64,000 bases of DNA, from NCBI GenBank assembly GCA_025060395.1, contig JANXCC010000002.1, positions 1-64,000 on the forward strand, in the 5' to 3' direction. A model generated the notes under the pieces. That model saw nothing but the letters and a program-made list of their open reading frames with translations, was not told where the DNA came from and made no database searches. Positions 10,832-20,278 of the stretch are shown here, in pieces. The stretch is from Candidatus Bipolaricaulota bacterium (GTDB lineage Bacteria > Bipolaricaulota > Bipolaricaulia > RBG-16-55-9 > DRXL01). The position numbers and the translations under genes are program-made. Every line of letters begins with the position of its first letter. Positions within the stretch are counted from its first letter, which is position 1.

Positions 10832-11775
10832 GCTTTCCCAAGCAGCGAACGAAAATACTCTAGCGTGCGCCGTAACCCTTCCTGGCGCGGGATCTTCGGC
10901 TCCCATCCCAGGCGTTCCTTGGCTCGTCTAATATCAGGACGGCGTACTTTAGGGTCATCCGGAGGGAGCGGCTTGAAGACGACAGAGCTTCGGCTGTCGG
11001 CTAGCTTGATAATCTCTTGCGCTAGGGTCGAGATGGTGACCTCTTCAGGATTGCCCAAGTTGATCGGGCCAGTCTCATCGGACAATAACAGCCTATACAA
11101 GCCCTCGATCAAGTCATCTATGTAACAGAAGCTCCGGGTCTGAGAGCCATCGCCATAGATCGTTAACGGCTCGTTGCGTAGAGCTTGCCAACAGAAGTTC
11201 GAGACAACGCGCCCGTCATCGGGGCGCATGAGCGGCCCATAGGTGTTGAAGATACGCGCAATCTTCACATGAAGTTTATAACGCCGGTGATAGGCCATTG
11301 TTAGGGCTTCAGCATAGCGTTTGGCTTCGTCGTAGCAACTGCGTGGCCCGATGGGATTGACATGCCCCCAATAGCTCTCTGGTTGCGGATTCACTTCTGG
11401 GTCGCCATAGACTTCAGATGTAGAAGCCAGCATAAAGACCGCAGCTTTCTGCCTAGCTAACTCGAGCATATTATATGTCCCCAGTGCGCCAACACGGAGG
11501 GTCTCGATAGGGTATTTCAAATAGTCGACTGGGCTTGCAGGGCTCGCAAAATGCAGCACGTAGTCTAGAGGAGCCGGCAGTAGCAGGGGCTCTATCACGT
11601 CATGTTGGATCCAGTGAAATCGCGGGTTACTGAGGAGAGGGGTGATGTTCTCTAAGCGTCCTGTGAGGAGATTATCTACGCACCAGACTTCATAGTGCTC
11701 TTGGAGTAGGCGTGCACAAAGGTGCGCGCCGATAAAGCCAGCTCCTCCTGTGATCAAAGCTCTTTTGGGGCTCAT
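10828..11775 (-). CDS. NAD-dependent epimerase/dehydratase, UDP-glucuronate decarboxylase-like
   Basis: [51 protein letters not shown]. Confidence 0.88.
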   Translation of the reverse strand: MSPKRALITGGAGFIGAHLCARLLQEHYEVWCVDNLLTGRLENITPLLSNPRFHWIQHDVIEPLLLPAPLDYVLHFASPASPVDYLKYPIETLRVGALGTYNMLELARQKAAVFMLASTSEVYGDPEVNPQPESYWGHVNPIGPRSCYDEAKRYAEALTMAYHRRYKLHVKIARIFNTYGPLMRPDDGRVVSNFCWQALRNEPLTIYGDGSQTRSFCYIDDLIEGLYRLLLSDETGPINLGNPEEVTISTLAQEIIKLADSRSSVVFKPLPPDDPKVRRPDIRRAKERLGWEPKIPRQEGLRRTLEYFRSLLGKA

Positions 11776-13073
11776 GGGCGACCAACTCCGTAGTAGGTAA
11801 AACCGAGCTGGCGCAGCTTTACCGGGTTATAGATGTTACGCCCATCGAAGATAACTGGGGAGTGCATCACCTGCTTCATGCGCTCGAAATCTGGGTTTCG
11901 AAACTCATTCCATTCAGTGATTAGGACAAGGGCTTCAGCTCCTTGCAGGCTGGCGTATAAGTCTTCGGCGTACGAGATCTGATCGCCGAAAATAGCACGA
12001 GCGGTCCCATTAGCCTTGGGATCATGAGCGGTGATCGTTGCTCCTTGGCTCAAGAGATGCTGAATAATAGTGATTGAGGGGGCTTCTCGCATATCGTCGG
12101 TACCGGGCTTGAACGCTAAGCCCCACACGGTTATGCGGCGTCCGTGGAGATCTCTTCGGAAATGTTTGTAGATCTTTTCAAGGAAGCGGAGGCGTTGCTC
12201 GTGATTGACGGCCTCGACCGCTTCGGCAATGTGGAGGGGGCATTCGAGCTGACGTCCGAGGTGGATAAGGGCCTTGATATCCTTGGGAAAACACGAGCCT
12301 CCATATCCTACGCCTGGGAAGATAAAAGCATACCCGATGCGGCTGTCGGCACCTACCCCTTTGCGCACTTGCTCGATATCTGCTCCCACTCGCTCGCACA
12401 GGTTCGCTAGCTCGTTCATCACGGAGATCTTAGTGGCCAGCATTAAGTTCGAGGCATACTTGGTCATCTCTGCGCTGCGGTTGTCCATCAAGATAATAGG
12501 CTTTTCTGTGCGCACAAAAGGCGCATAGAGCTCCTTCATCACTTCAGCGGCCTTGGAGCTGCTGGTGCCGATGATGATCCGATCTGGCTTGAGAAAATCG
12601 TTGAGGGCTGCCCCTTCTTTGAGGAATTCAGGGTTGGACACGATGTCGAACTGATATGGCGTAGAGCGGGCGATGATCTGCTGGACTTGCTCCGCCGTTC
12701 CAACGGGCACCGTGCTTTTAATTACGATGATCTTGGGGCCGTTCATAGCGTGTGCGATCCCCTCAGCTACAGCAAAGACCTGGCTGAGGTCGACACTGCC
12801 GTCGGGATTAGAGGGCGTTCCTACTGCAATAAAGATGATCTCAGAGCGGCGAACCGCTTCTGAGAGGTCTGTTGTAAAACGCAGTCGCCCCTCACGGATG
12901 TTGCGCTCCAACAATTCCTCTAGCCCCGGTTCGTAGATGGGAGAATGCCCGCTCTGTAATTGCGCGACCTTATCGATATCGTTATCGACGCCAATGACGT
13001 CGTTACCACTATCGGCTAAGCAAGCAGCGACGACCAGGCCAACATATCCCGTGCCAAGTACCGTAATGCGCAT
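11772..13073 (-). CDS. ugd: UDP-glucose 6-dehydrogenase
   Basis: [43 protein letters not shown] catalytic Cys, TDDMREAPS. Confidence 0.93.
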   Translation of the reverse strand: MRITVLGTGYVGLVVAACLADSGNDVIGVDNDIDKVAQLQSGHSPIYEPGLEELLERNIREGRLRFTTDLSEAVRRSEIIFIAVGTPSNPDGSVDLSQVFAVAEGIAHAMNGPKIIVIKSTVPVGTAEQVQQIIARSTPYQFDIVSNPEFLKEGAALNDFLKPDRIIIGTSSSKAAEVMKELYAPFVRTEKPIILMDNRSAEMTKYASNLMLATKISVMNELANLCERVGADIEQVRKGVGADSRIGYAFIFPGVGYGGSCFPKDIKALIHLGRQLECPLHIAEAVEAVNHEQRLRFLEKIYKHFRRDLHGRRITVWGLAFKPGTDDMREAPSITIIQHLLSQGATITAHDPKANGTARAIFGDQISYAEDLYASLQGAEALVLITEWNEFRNPDFERMKQVMHSPVIFDGRNIYNPVKLRQLGFTYYGVGRP

Positions 13074-13154
13074 TCCAGCCTCCTAGAATCTTGTCAGATT
13101 ATAGCGAGCTGTTAGACCAGAGCCAAGATCCCTCTTGAAGATCTTCTTCCGGTC

Positions 13155-13913
13155 CTAGGGCGTCAGGACTCTTGGTGCCGCTGCTGATCTATAGAGCTCG
13201 ATGATCTTCGAGACCTCACCCAGCTCGACCATTCTGCCTTGCATCAAGAGACAAGCTCGGTCACAAAGCCTCTGCACAATCTCGGCGATGTGGGAGATAA
13301 ATACTATGGTCTTACCTTGCTTGCGAAGCTCTAGCATCTTCTCTAGGCATTTGTTTTGGAACCGCTCGTCCCCTACCGCAAGCACTTCGTCAACGAGCAA
13401 GATATCCGGATCCAAATGCACGGCGATAGAAAACCCAAGCCGCGCATACATCCCCGTCGAATAGTTCTTCACGGGTACATCAATGAACTCACCAAGCTCA
13501 GAGAACTCTACAATATCATGGTAGACTCTGTCGATCTCGCGGCGCGTTAGGCCATAGAGCGACGCATTAAGATAGATATTCTCTTGTCCGGTCAGCTCGT
13601 GATGGAACCCCACACCCAGTTCGATCATGGGGGCGACGCGCCCTCGTACAATGATCTCGCCCTTGGTGGGATAGAGCGTGCGCGCAATAAGTCTCAGTAA
13701 CGTGCTCTTGCCTGAGCCGTTGGGGCCGATCAGCCCGAGGGCCTCGCCGTGCTCGACCGTGAAGCTGATATCCCGTAGCGCCCAGAAGGGTTCGCAGCGC
13801 TCCCGATAGCGTTGGTTGAAGAGCCCAATGAATCTCTCTTTGAGGGAATCAGCGCGGTTATGTCGGATGAGAAACTGCTTCCAGACGTGACGCACTTCAA
13901 TAGCGGGGAGCAT
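13155..13913 (-). CDS. Polysaccharide ABC exporter ATP-binding protein (Wzt/TagH-like)
   Basis: GLIGPNGSGKSTLLRLIA, YSTGMYARLGFSIAVHLDPDILLVDEVLAVGD. Start 13913 (MLPAIEVRHVW). Confidence 0.9.
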   Translation of the reverse strand: MLPAIEVRHVWKQFLIRHNRADSLKERFIGLFNQRYRERCEPFWALRDISFTVEHGEALGLIGPNGSGKSTLLRLIARTLYPTKGEIIVRGRVAPMIELGVGFHHELTGQENIYLNASLYGLTRREIDRVYHDIVEFSELGEFIDVPVKNYSTGMYARLGFSIAVHLDPDILLVDEVLAVGDERFQNKCLEKMLELRKQGKTIVFISHIAEIVQRLCDRACLLMQGRMVELGEVSKIIELYRSAAAPRVLTP

Positions 13914-14695
13914 TAGAGATCCTCCGTGAAGAGCCGTTGTCGCCGCCGAAAAACCCAGCTGCCCACCCCCAGCGCGAGCACCGCCCACAAGCTTCCCAAT
14001 AATACCATTTGGGCGTCAGGCCAACGACCCCAGTAGAGCATGTCGTGATACGCTGTAATATACGCGGTCATGGGGTTGAGCTCGAAGAGCCAGCGCACCC
14101 GCTCCGGCACCATTGAAAAATGATAGACGACTGGGGTCATCCAGAAGAGGATCATCAACGCGATCTCGGTGAGATACTTGATATCTCGGTAAGCAACAGC
14201 AATAGCAGAAAGGAAGAGCGCTACACCTCCTGTGAAGACCACCTGTAAGAGCAAGACGAGGGGATAGAGAGCAATAGCTGGGGTCCACGGTGCCCCAAGA
14301 AAGGCGAGCGCAGGAAAGAAGACGAGCAGCGCCAAGAGAAATTGCGCCACGTGAAAGAGCACGGTGGCTAAGGGGAGGACCTCACGGGGGAACGCGATCT
14401 TTTTGATGAGATTGGCATTGCCGGTGATGGCCTCTGTCGCGGCTATCGCCGTCCCGCTGAAGAGGTTCCACGGCAAGATCCCTATGATCAGAAAGAGCGG
14501 GAAATTCTCAATCTGCACCCGTAAGATATACCGGAGCACCACCGAGTAGACGATAATCATCATCAAGGGGTTGAGCAAAGACCACAAGAACCCTAAGAAC
14601 GAGTTGCGGTACTTCACCTTGAGATCTTTGATCACCAGGTTTTTTAGAAGCTCTCGGTACTGAAAGAGAGAAGGCTGCGTCTCTATAGTACTCAT
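13913..14695 (-). CDS. ABC-2 type polysaccharide export permease (Wzm-like)
   Basis: Hydrophobic 260 aa, LVIKDLKVKYRNSFLGFLWSLLNPL motif; overlaps the ATPase gene by 1 nt. Confidence 0.9.
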   Translation of the reverse strand: MSTIETQPSLFQYRELLKNLVIKDLKVKYRNSFLGFLWSLLNPLMMIIVYSVVLRYILRVQIENFPLFLIIGILPWNLFSGTAIAATEAITGNANLIKKIAFPREVLPLATVLFHVAQFLLALLVFFPALAFLGAPWTPAIALYPLVLLLQVVFTGGVALFLSAIAVAYRDIKYLTEIALMILFWMTPVVYHFSMVPERVRWLFELNPMTAYITAYHDMLYWGRWPDAQMVLLGSLWAVLALGVGSWVFRRRQRLFTEDL

Positions 14696-14707
14696 ACAAA
14701 GACGATT

Positions 14708-15847
14708 CTACTCAAAGCTTAGATGGGACTCAACCTCGCGGTACAAGGCCTGCATGTGGCGAATCATGCGATCAACCGTGAACTGCCGGAGCGCGCGCTG
14801 ACGCCCAAGCTCTCCCATACGCTGTCGCAGCTCCGCTGAGTTGATAAGCTGTTCCAAAGCGTTGCCCAGAGCACGAGTATCCCTGGCGGGCACCAGCAGC
14901 CCAGTGATACCCTCTTCAACGAGCTCAGGCACTCCGCCAACCCGCGTCGCGATCACAGGGAGTCCCGCAAACATCGCTTCGATCACAGTAAGGGGCAGTC
15001 CCTCCCACCGCGACGAGAGCACAAAGATATCCGAAGCCTTTAAGATTGCCGGCACATCGTGGCGTTCCCTTAAGAACCGAATGTGTTGGCAGAGACCCTT
15101 GGCGCGCACGAGCTCTTCTAAGCGCGAGCGCCGCGGACCCTCTCCGACAAGCCAGAGCTGCCAGCTTGGGGCTCGTAATCCCTCCCACGCCGCGATGAGT
15201 GTCTCGAAATCCTTAGGCGGCGCGAAACGCCCTACCATCGTCACGACTCCGGCGGCATCGCTCATCCCAAGCCGCAGGCGCAGCTCTCTCTTATCTGTTG
15301 TAAGGCAAAACGGCTCTGGCTCAACACCGTTGTGGATGACCACGAGCTTCTCTTTCGGAGCCACTCTGAAGCGTAACGCCAACTGACGATCGTACTCCGA
15401 TACGCAGATGATCTTCGTCGAGAATCGTGCTGGGAGTCGTTCGACCTGGGCTAAGAGCCAGCGCCACGGCCCAAGGCGTCCTTCGGAGAAGGCCCAGCCG
15501 TGTGCTGTAAACAGAATTATGGGTACTTGCGCCCACGCCGCTGCCAGGCGCCCCAACAGCCCTGCCTTGGTGCTGTGCGTGTGCACGATCTCGAAGCGCT
15601 CGCGCTTCATCAGGTGATAGAGCTTCCACAAAGCGCGAGGATCTCTGATCGGATGAGGGTTGCGACAGAGCTCGGGAATCTCGAGAACGCGAATGCCCTC
15701 GGCGCGCAACCGACCTCCTAACGGCCCTCCAGGAGCACAAGCAACGGTGATCTCATAGTCAGAGCGCAGATATTTCGCTAGTAAATAGACAATATGCTGC
15801 GCGCCGCCCCACTCGGAGAGCGTGACTATCTGAAGTACTCTCTTCAT
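14708..15847 (-). CDS. Glycosyltransferase family 4
   Basis: MKRVLQIVTLSEWGGAQHIVYLLA, THSTKAGLLGRLAA, SSRWEGLPLTVIEAMFAGLPVIAT. Confidence 0.9.
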   Translation of the reverse strand: MKRVLQIVTLSEWGGAQHIVYLLAKYLRSDYEITVACAPGGPLGGRLRAEGIRVLEIPELCRNPHPIRDPRALWKLYHLMKRERFEIVHTHSTKAGLLGRLAAAWAQVPIILFTAHGWAFSEGRLGPWRWLLAQVERLPARFSTKIICVSEYDRQLALRFRVAPKEKLVVIHNGVEPEPFCLTTDKRELRLRLGMSDAAGVVTMVGRFAPPKDFETLIAAWEGLRAPSWQLWLVGEGPRRSRLEELVRAKGLCQHIRFLRERHDVPAILKASDIFVLSSRWEGLPLTVIEAMFAGLPVIATRVGGVPELVEEGITGLLVPARDTRALGNALEQLINSAELRQRMGELGRQRALRQFTVDRMIRHMQALYREVESHLSFE

Positions 15848-15925
15848 CGAGTTCAAGATAGTCAAATTTTTGAAGGTGTGCAATGGAGCTCTTGATCAGA
15901 GTCAGGCGAGTTCTTACAATAAAGC

Positions 15926-16132
15926 ATGGAGCGCAGCCGCGATTGGATGGATCAAGCCCAAGGCGACCTCGAACATGCTCAGCACGATCTAGAGCACGGT
16001 TTCTATGAGTGGGCGTGTTTTTCCGCGCAGCAAGCCGCGGAGAAAGCTGTCAGGGCCATCTTTCAAAAGCTGGGAGCAAGTTCTGTCAAGATCTTCTATC
16101 CCAAGCTGAACCGAAGTGAAATCATCATATGA
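15926..16132 (+). CDS. Short HEPN-domain protein, apparently C-terminally truncated
   Basis: RDWMDQAQGDLEHAQHDLEHGFYEWACFSAQQAAEKAVRAIFQKLG; only 68 aa; stop overlaps the next start (ATGA). Confidence 0.65.
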   Translation: MERSRDWMDQAQGDLEHAQHDLEHGFYEWACFSAQQAAEKAVRAIFQKLGASSVKIFYPKLNRSEIII

Positions 16133-17109
16133 CTCTCCCGTTGGTCGCGCTGCTGGTGTCTGGCATTGGCACGTTTGTGCTGCTGCGCTTGCTCATCCCG
16201 CGCTTGGCACGGGCAGGTATTGTCGGCAGAGATATGAACAAACCGGGCCAGCCTTCTGTCGCTGAGATGGGCGGGTTGGGACTGATAGGGGGCTTTGGCG
16301 CGGGGATTTTAACGATCATCGCGTTGCGCACGTTCTTTGGAACAGAAGCGCTCGTCGCCCTGAACACCGTAGAGCTCCTGGCCGTCTTGGCGACCGTTTT
16401 GATCATCGCGCTCATCGGACTGATTGACGATCTGATAGGGGTTCACCAGGGCTGGAAAGCGATCATCCCGGCGTTGGCGGCCGTTCCCTTGATTGTGATC
16501 GAAGTTGGTCAGCAGACCATGATCATACCCTTCATTGGGCCGGTGCATTTTGGGGTGCTCTATCCCTTGGTGCTCGTCCCCCTAGGTGTGACCGGCGCGG
16601 CGAACGCGTTCAACATGCTGGCGGGGTTCAACGGCCTTGAGGTGGGTCTGGGGACAGTCGCTGTCGGCGCGCTCGCTGTCATTGCAGCTCGTCTAGGAGA
16701 AGGAACCTCGTTAGTGCTCCTGCTGGCGGCGCTCGGGGCACTTCTTGCTACGCTCTACTTCAATTGGTACCCGGCGAAGGTCTTCATCGGCGACGTGGGG
16801 ACGCTCACCATCGGCGCAGTGATCGCGACGGCTGTTATTATTGGGAACTTCGAATGGGCCGGAGTGATGGTGATCCTCCCCCACGGACTCGATTTTCTGC
16901 TCAAAGCACGGAAGGGGTTTCCCAGTGCCGGCTGGTGGGGGGAGTATCGCGACGGCAAGCTCTATTGTCCAGCGCACGGCCCGGTCGGGTTGGCTCAGCT
17001 CGTGCTCCAGCTGACAGGGGGCGTGTCTGAGCGTACGTTGGTCTTGATATTACTAGGGCTGGAGGCGCTCTGCGGGCTTGGCGCGATGGCGTTCTATCTC
17101 GTAAGATAG
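16129..17109 (+). CDS. MraY/WecA-superfamily phosphoglycosyltransferase, archaeal/eukaryal DPAGT1/AglH-like
   Basis: Multi-TM; GRDMNKPGQPSVAEMGGLGLIGGF, IGLIDDLIG, GAANAFNMLAGFNGLEVG, FIGDVGTLTIGA. Confidence 0.82.
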   Translation: MTLPLVALLVSGIGTFVLLRLLIPRLARAGIVGRDMNKPGQPSVAEMGGLGLIGGFGAGILTIIALRTFFGTEALVALNTVELLAVLATVLIIALIGLIDDLIGVHQGWKAIIPALAAVPLIVIEVGQQTMIIPFIGPVHFGVLYPLVLVPLGVTGAANAFNMLAGFNGLEVGLGTVAVGALAVIAARLGEGTSLVLLLAALGALLATLYFNWYPAKVFIGDVGTLTIGAVIATAVIIGNFEWAGVMVILPHGLDFLLKARKGFPSAGWWGEYRDGKLYCPAHGPVGLAQLVLQLTGGVSERTLVLILLGLEALCGLGAMAFYLVR

Positions 17110-17116
17110 AATCGCC

Positions 17117-17704
17117 ATGACTGCTAAGAGAAAGCCTCGCGAGCACGCCGCGGTGATAGCTGAGCTCTTCCCGCCTCAGGGCCAGTGGACAGAGCGTGAC
17201 TATTTTGCCCTTCCCGATACGAATCGCTACATGGAGCTTTCGGAGGGGAGACTAATTCTGCCACCGCATCCAACACGAAGCCATCAAGTTGCTGTCGAAG
17301 AACTCTACTTACGACTGCGCGCATTCGTACGTGAACGGGATTTAGGGGAAGTGCACATAGCGCCCTTGCCGGTGCGTCTGTGGCCCGGCAAGATCCGCGA
17401 GCCCGATATCTTCTTTATTACTAAAGAGCACGCTGATCGCATCGGCGAGCAAGCGTGTGGGGTGCCCGATCTCATCGTCGAAGTTCTCTCTCCCGCGACA
17501 CGCGAGACCGACCGCGGCGAAAAGTTCTTTGAGTACGCCAAGGCCGGCGTCAGAGAGTATTGGCTTGTCGACCCGGAGAAACGCTCCATCGAAGTCTATA
17601 CCCTGCGCGGGCAGGTCTACGAGCCCTTGACACTCTCGGGAGAGCGAGCCTGCTCGAGGCTCCTCGAGGGCTTCTGCGTCCGCCCAGAAGAGATCTTCAC
17701 CTAG
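17117..17704 (+). CDS. Uma2-family (DUF820) putative endonuclease
   Basis: YMELSEGRLILPPHPTRSHQ, REPDIFFI, PDLIVEVLSPATRETDRGEKFFEYAKAGVREYWLVDPE. Confidence 0.85.
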   Translation: MTAKRKPREHAAVIAELFPPQGQWTERDYFALPDTNRYMELSEGRLILPPHPTRSHQVAVEELYLRLRAFVRERDLGEVHIAPLPVRLWPGKIREPDIFFITKEHADRIGEQACGVPDLIVEVLSPATRETDRGEKFFEYAKAGVREYWLVDPEKRSIEVYTLRGQVYEPLTLSGERACSRLLEGFCVRPEEIFT

Positions 17705-17737
17705 GCAATAGAGATCTTCCCCATCAGATCAAGAGAC

Positions 17738-17766
17738 TTGACAAGTTCTCCTCGTCGTAGTATGCT
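17738..17766 (+). promoter_or_regulatory. Sigma70-type promoter of the padR operon
   Basis: TTGACA (17738-17743), 17 nt spacer, TATGCT (17761-17766). Confidence 0.75.
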
Positions 17767-17773
17767 AGCGCCA

Positions 17774-17795
17774 ATATATGCAAAATCACATATAT
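17774..17795. promoter_or_regulatory. Candidate PadR operator: perfect 7-bp inverted repeat with 8-nt spacer
   Basis: ATATATG-CAAAATCA-CATATAT directly downstream of the -10, before the GTG start at 17807. Confidence 0.7.
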
Positions 17796-17806
17796 GGGTG
17801 ATCATA

Positions 17807-18367
17807 GTGTCATTGAAGCACGCGTTGCTAGGGTTTTTAAGCTTCGGCCCGGCGACGGGCTACGAACTGAAGCACGCGTTCGAGAACTCGGTGCAGCACT
17901 TCTGGAGCGCTGATCTCAGCCAGATCTATCGCACCCTAGAGAGCCTCAAAGAAGAGGGATTAGTTACAATGCGCATCGAGCACCAGGAGACCAAGCCCCC
18001 AAAGCACATCTACTCGCTTACGGAGCAGGGGCGTGCGGAGCTGATTCGCTGGCTCAGCGAACCCACCGTCGAGCTGCCTACAGTACGCAACCCATTTCTG
18101 CTCAAGATCTTCTTCGGGGCACTTATCCCTAAAGAGACTGTGCTCGAACATCTGCGGCGCTTCGCCGTCGCTCTTGAGGAGCGCTTGGCCGTCTACTATC
18201 AGATCGAAGAATATCTGCCTAAACGCTGCCGTGAACAAAGGCTGCACGAACACGAGCCGTTTCTCCTTGCAACGGTGCACCTGGGCATCAAGAATCTCAG
18301 GGCCACTCAACAGTGGTGTCACGAGCTGATCGCTGAACTTGAAGAAGGTCGAAGGAGCTCACAATGA
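17807..18367 (+). CDS. PadR-family transcriptional regulator
   Basis: LKHALLGFLSFGPATGYELKHAFENSVQHFWSADLSQIYRTLESLKEEGLV. GTG start preceded by GGGTGAT; the ORF-track start at 17738 is the -35 TTG. Confidence 0.9.
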   Translation: MSLKHALLGFLSFGPATGYELKHAFENSVQHFWSADLSQIYRTLESLKEEGLVTMRIEHQETKPPKHIYSLTEQGRAELIRWLSEPTVELPTVRNPFLLKIFFGALIPKETVLEHLRRFAVALEERLAVYYQIEEYLPKRCREQRLHEHEPFLLATVHLGIKNLRATQQWCHELIAELEEGRRSSQ

Positions 18368-19053
18368 TCTTGCGAACGGAAAATCTCACGAAGGTCTATC
18401 GCGTCGGCAAGGAAGAGGTTCCCGCGCTGCGCGGGGTCAACTTCGCGCTCGATGCGGGCGAGTTCGTGGTCATTAACGGTCCATCGGGATCAGGCAAGAC
18501 TACGTTCTTAAACCTAATCGCGTGCATCGACAAGCCCACGTCTGGAGAAGTCTATATCGACGGACAACCGACGAGCCGGCTCTCTGAAGGCCAGCTCGCT
18601 GAGCTGCGGAAGCACAAGATTGGCTTGGTATTTCAGACGTTCAATCTCATCCCGGTCTTGTCGGCTTACGAGAACGTCGAGTACCCGCTCATTCTCTTAG
18701 GGGTAGGCCGGAAGGAGCGCCATCGGCGCACTATGGCCCTGCTTGAGGAAGTCGGCCTCAAAGACTTGGCAAATCGTCGACCCGATGAGCTCTCAGGGGG
18801 CCAGCGTCAGCGGGTCGCTATCGCTCGGGCACTTGTTACCAACCCCAAGTTGGTGCTCGCCGACGAACCCACGGCAAACTTAGACTCGGAGACGGGCAAG
18901 CAGGTGATGGCCATCATGAGACGGCTCAACGAGGAGCACCACGTCGCGTTCCTCGTCGTCACGCACGATCCGGTCGTCACTCAGTATGCCCAACGGACCG
19001 TGAAGATTCGCGATGGGCAGCTCTTTGACGGAGGACGTACTAATGGAGCTTAA
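18364..19053 (+). CDS. ABC transporter ATP-binding protein (LolD/MacB type)
   Basis: VINGPSGSGKTTFLNLIACIDKPTSGEV, LSGGQRQRVAIARALVTNPKLVLADEPTANLDS. Confidence 0.93.
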   Translation: MILRTENLTKVYRVGKEEVPALRGVNFALDAGEFVVINGPSGSGKTTFLNLIACIDKPTSGEVYIDGQPTSRLSEGQLAELRKHKIGLVFQTFNLIPVLSAYENVEYPLILLGVGRKERHRRTMALLEEVGLKDLANRRPDELSGGQRQRVAIARALVTNPKLVLADEPTANLDSETGKQVMAIMRRLNEEHHVAFLVVTHDPVVTQYAQRTVKIRDGQLFDGGRTNGA

Positions 19054-20260
19054 GCTGCTTATTCCCTTAAGAAATCTCTCGCGCAATCGTCGCCGCACTT
19101 TGCTTAGCTTGGCGATCATCGCCCTGGGCACGGCGATGATCTACGCCGTGCGCGGCTACGTCGACGAGAGCATGCTCACCATCCGTCAGGGGACAGTCCG
19201 ACAGTTTGGCAACCTTCAGATAGCGTCCCCGCTGCTGTGGGCGGAGAAGACTGAGAATTTTCAGTATCTTATCTCTCCCGAAGACGTAGGGCGCATCGTA
19301 GAGGTTCTCAGAGAGATTCCCGAAGTCACGGCGTACACTGCGCAACTCAATCTGTCAGGGCTGGCGATTACCGAGCGCAAGACGAAGGTCGTGCGCGCCA
19401 CGGCTCTAGAGCCGCAAAATCAAGCCCTGGACTACAACGATCTCGTTGTCGAAGGATCTGGACTCAATCCCGACGACCGCGCGAAAGCCTTAATTGGGCG
19501 CTCGCTCGCGGAAGAGCTGCAACTCAAGCCCGGGGATTTCTTCAATTTGACGACGACGACCGTCGATGGTGCGTATAACGTCGGGCCGCTGCAAGTCACG
19601 GGAATCTATACCCTCAATAACGCTGCGATCGAAGGCCAGCTCATCTTCATGCCCCTCACCTATGGGCAGATTCTCCTCGATACCTCGGGCGTTGCCAAGA
19701 TCATCGTTAAGCTCGCGAGCATTGACCAGACTGACCGAGTCGCTCAGCTAGTACAGAGCAAGCTCGCCCAAGCTGGCTTGGAGTTTGAGGTACGTACGTG
19801 GGTCCAGCTCGCGGAGTTCTACCGCCAGATCAGGAGTTTTTTCGATATTCTCTTTGGGTTCTTGACGATTGCCGTCTCGGTGCTCGTCTTCTTTATCGTG
19901 TTACAAGTGCTGACGCTCTCGTTTCTGGAGCGCACGCGCGAGGTCGGTACGATCCGAGCGATCGGGACGAAGCGTTATCAAGTGTTCTTGATGTTTTTGA
20001 TGGAGAGCGTCTTTTTAGGGGTCTTGGGAGGGCTGCTAGGGGTTGTTGGGGGCTGGGTGATTGGCCAAGGGTTTAACGCGCTGGGGATCGGCTGGACGCC
20101 TCCGGGAGCGATTGAACCAGTCCCCGTGCGATTGCGCCTCGAGCTGGGCAACGCTGTCGCGCCGTTCATGGTGAGTCTCTTGGCGACGCTCTTCTCAGCG
20201 CTCTACCCCGCGGCACACTCGGCGCGGCTTAATGTCGTAGAAGCCCTCGCGTCACGGTGA
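19043..20260 (+). CDS. FtsX-like ABC permease, first paralogue
   Basis: LRNLSRNRRRTLLSLAIIALGTAMIYAVRGY; LSFLERTREVGTIRAIGTKRYQVF. Start 19043 after GGAGG. Confidence 0.9.
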   Translation: MELKLLIPLRNLSRNRRRTLLSLAIIALGTAMIYAVRGYVDESMLTIRQGTVRQFGNLQIASPLLWAEKTENFQYLISPEDVGRIVEVLREIPEVTAYTAQLNLSGLAITERKTKVVRATALEPQNQALDYNDLVVEGSGLNPDDRAKALIGRSLAEELQLKPGDFFNLTTTTVDGAYNVGPLQVTGIYTLNNAAIEGQLIFMPLTYGQILLDTSGVAKIIVKLASIDQTDRVAQLVQSKLAQAGLEFEVRTWVQLAEFYRQIRSFFDILFGFLTIAVSVLVFFIVLQVLTLSFLERTREVGTIRAIGTKRYQVFLMFLMESVFLGVLGGLLGVVGGWVIGQGFNALGIGWTPPGAIEPVPVRLRLELGNAVAPFMVSLLATLFSALYPAAHSARLNVVEALASR

Positions 20261-20278
20261 TATCTGAAGGAGGGTCGT

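Noticed and set aside
14841-15386. 181-aa + strand ORF
   Set aside because: Antisense to the GT4 gene; Ser/Arg-rich shadow translation.
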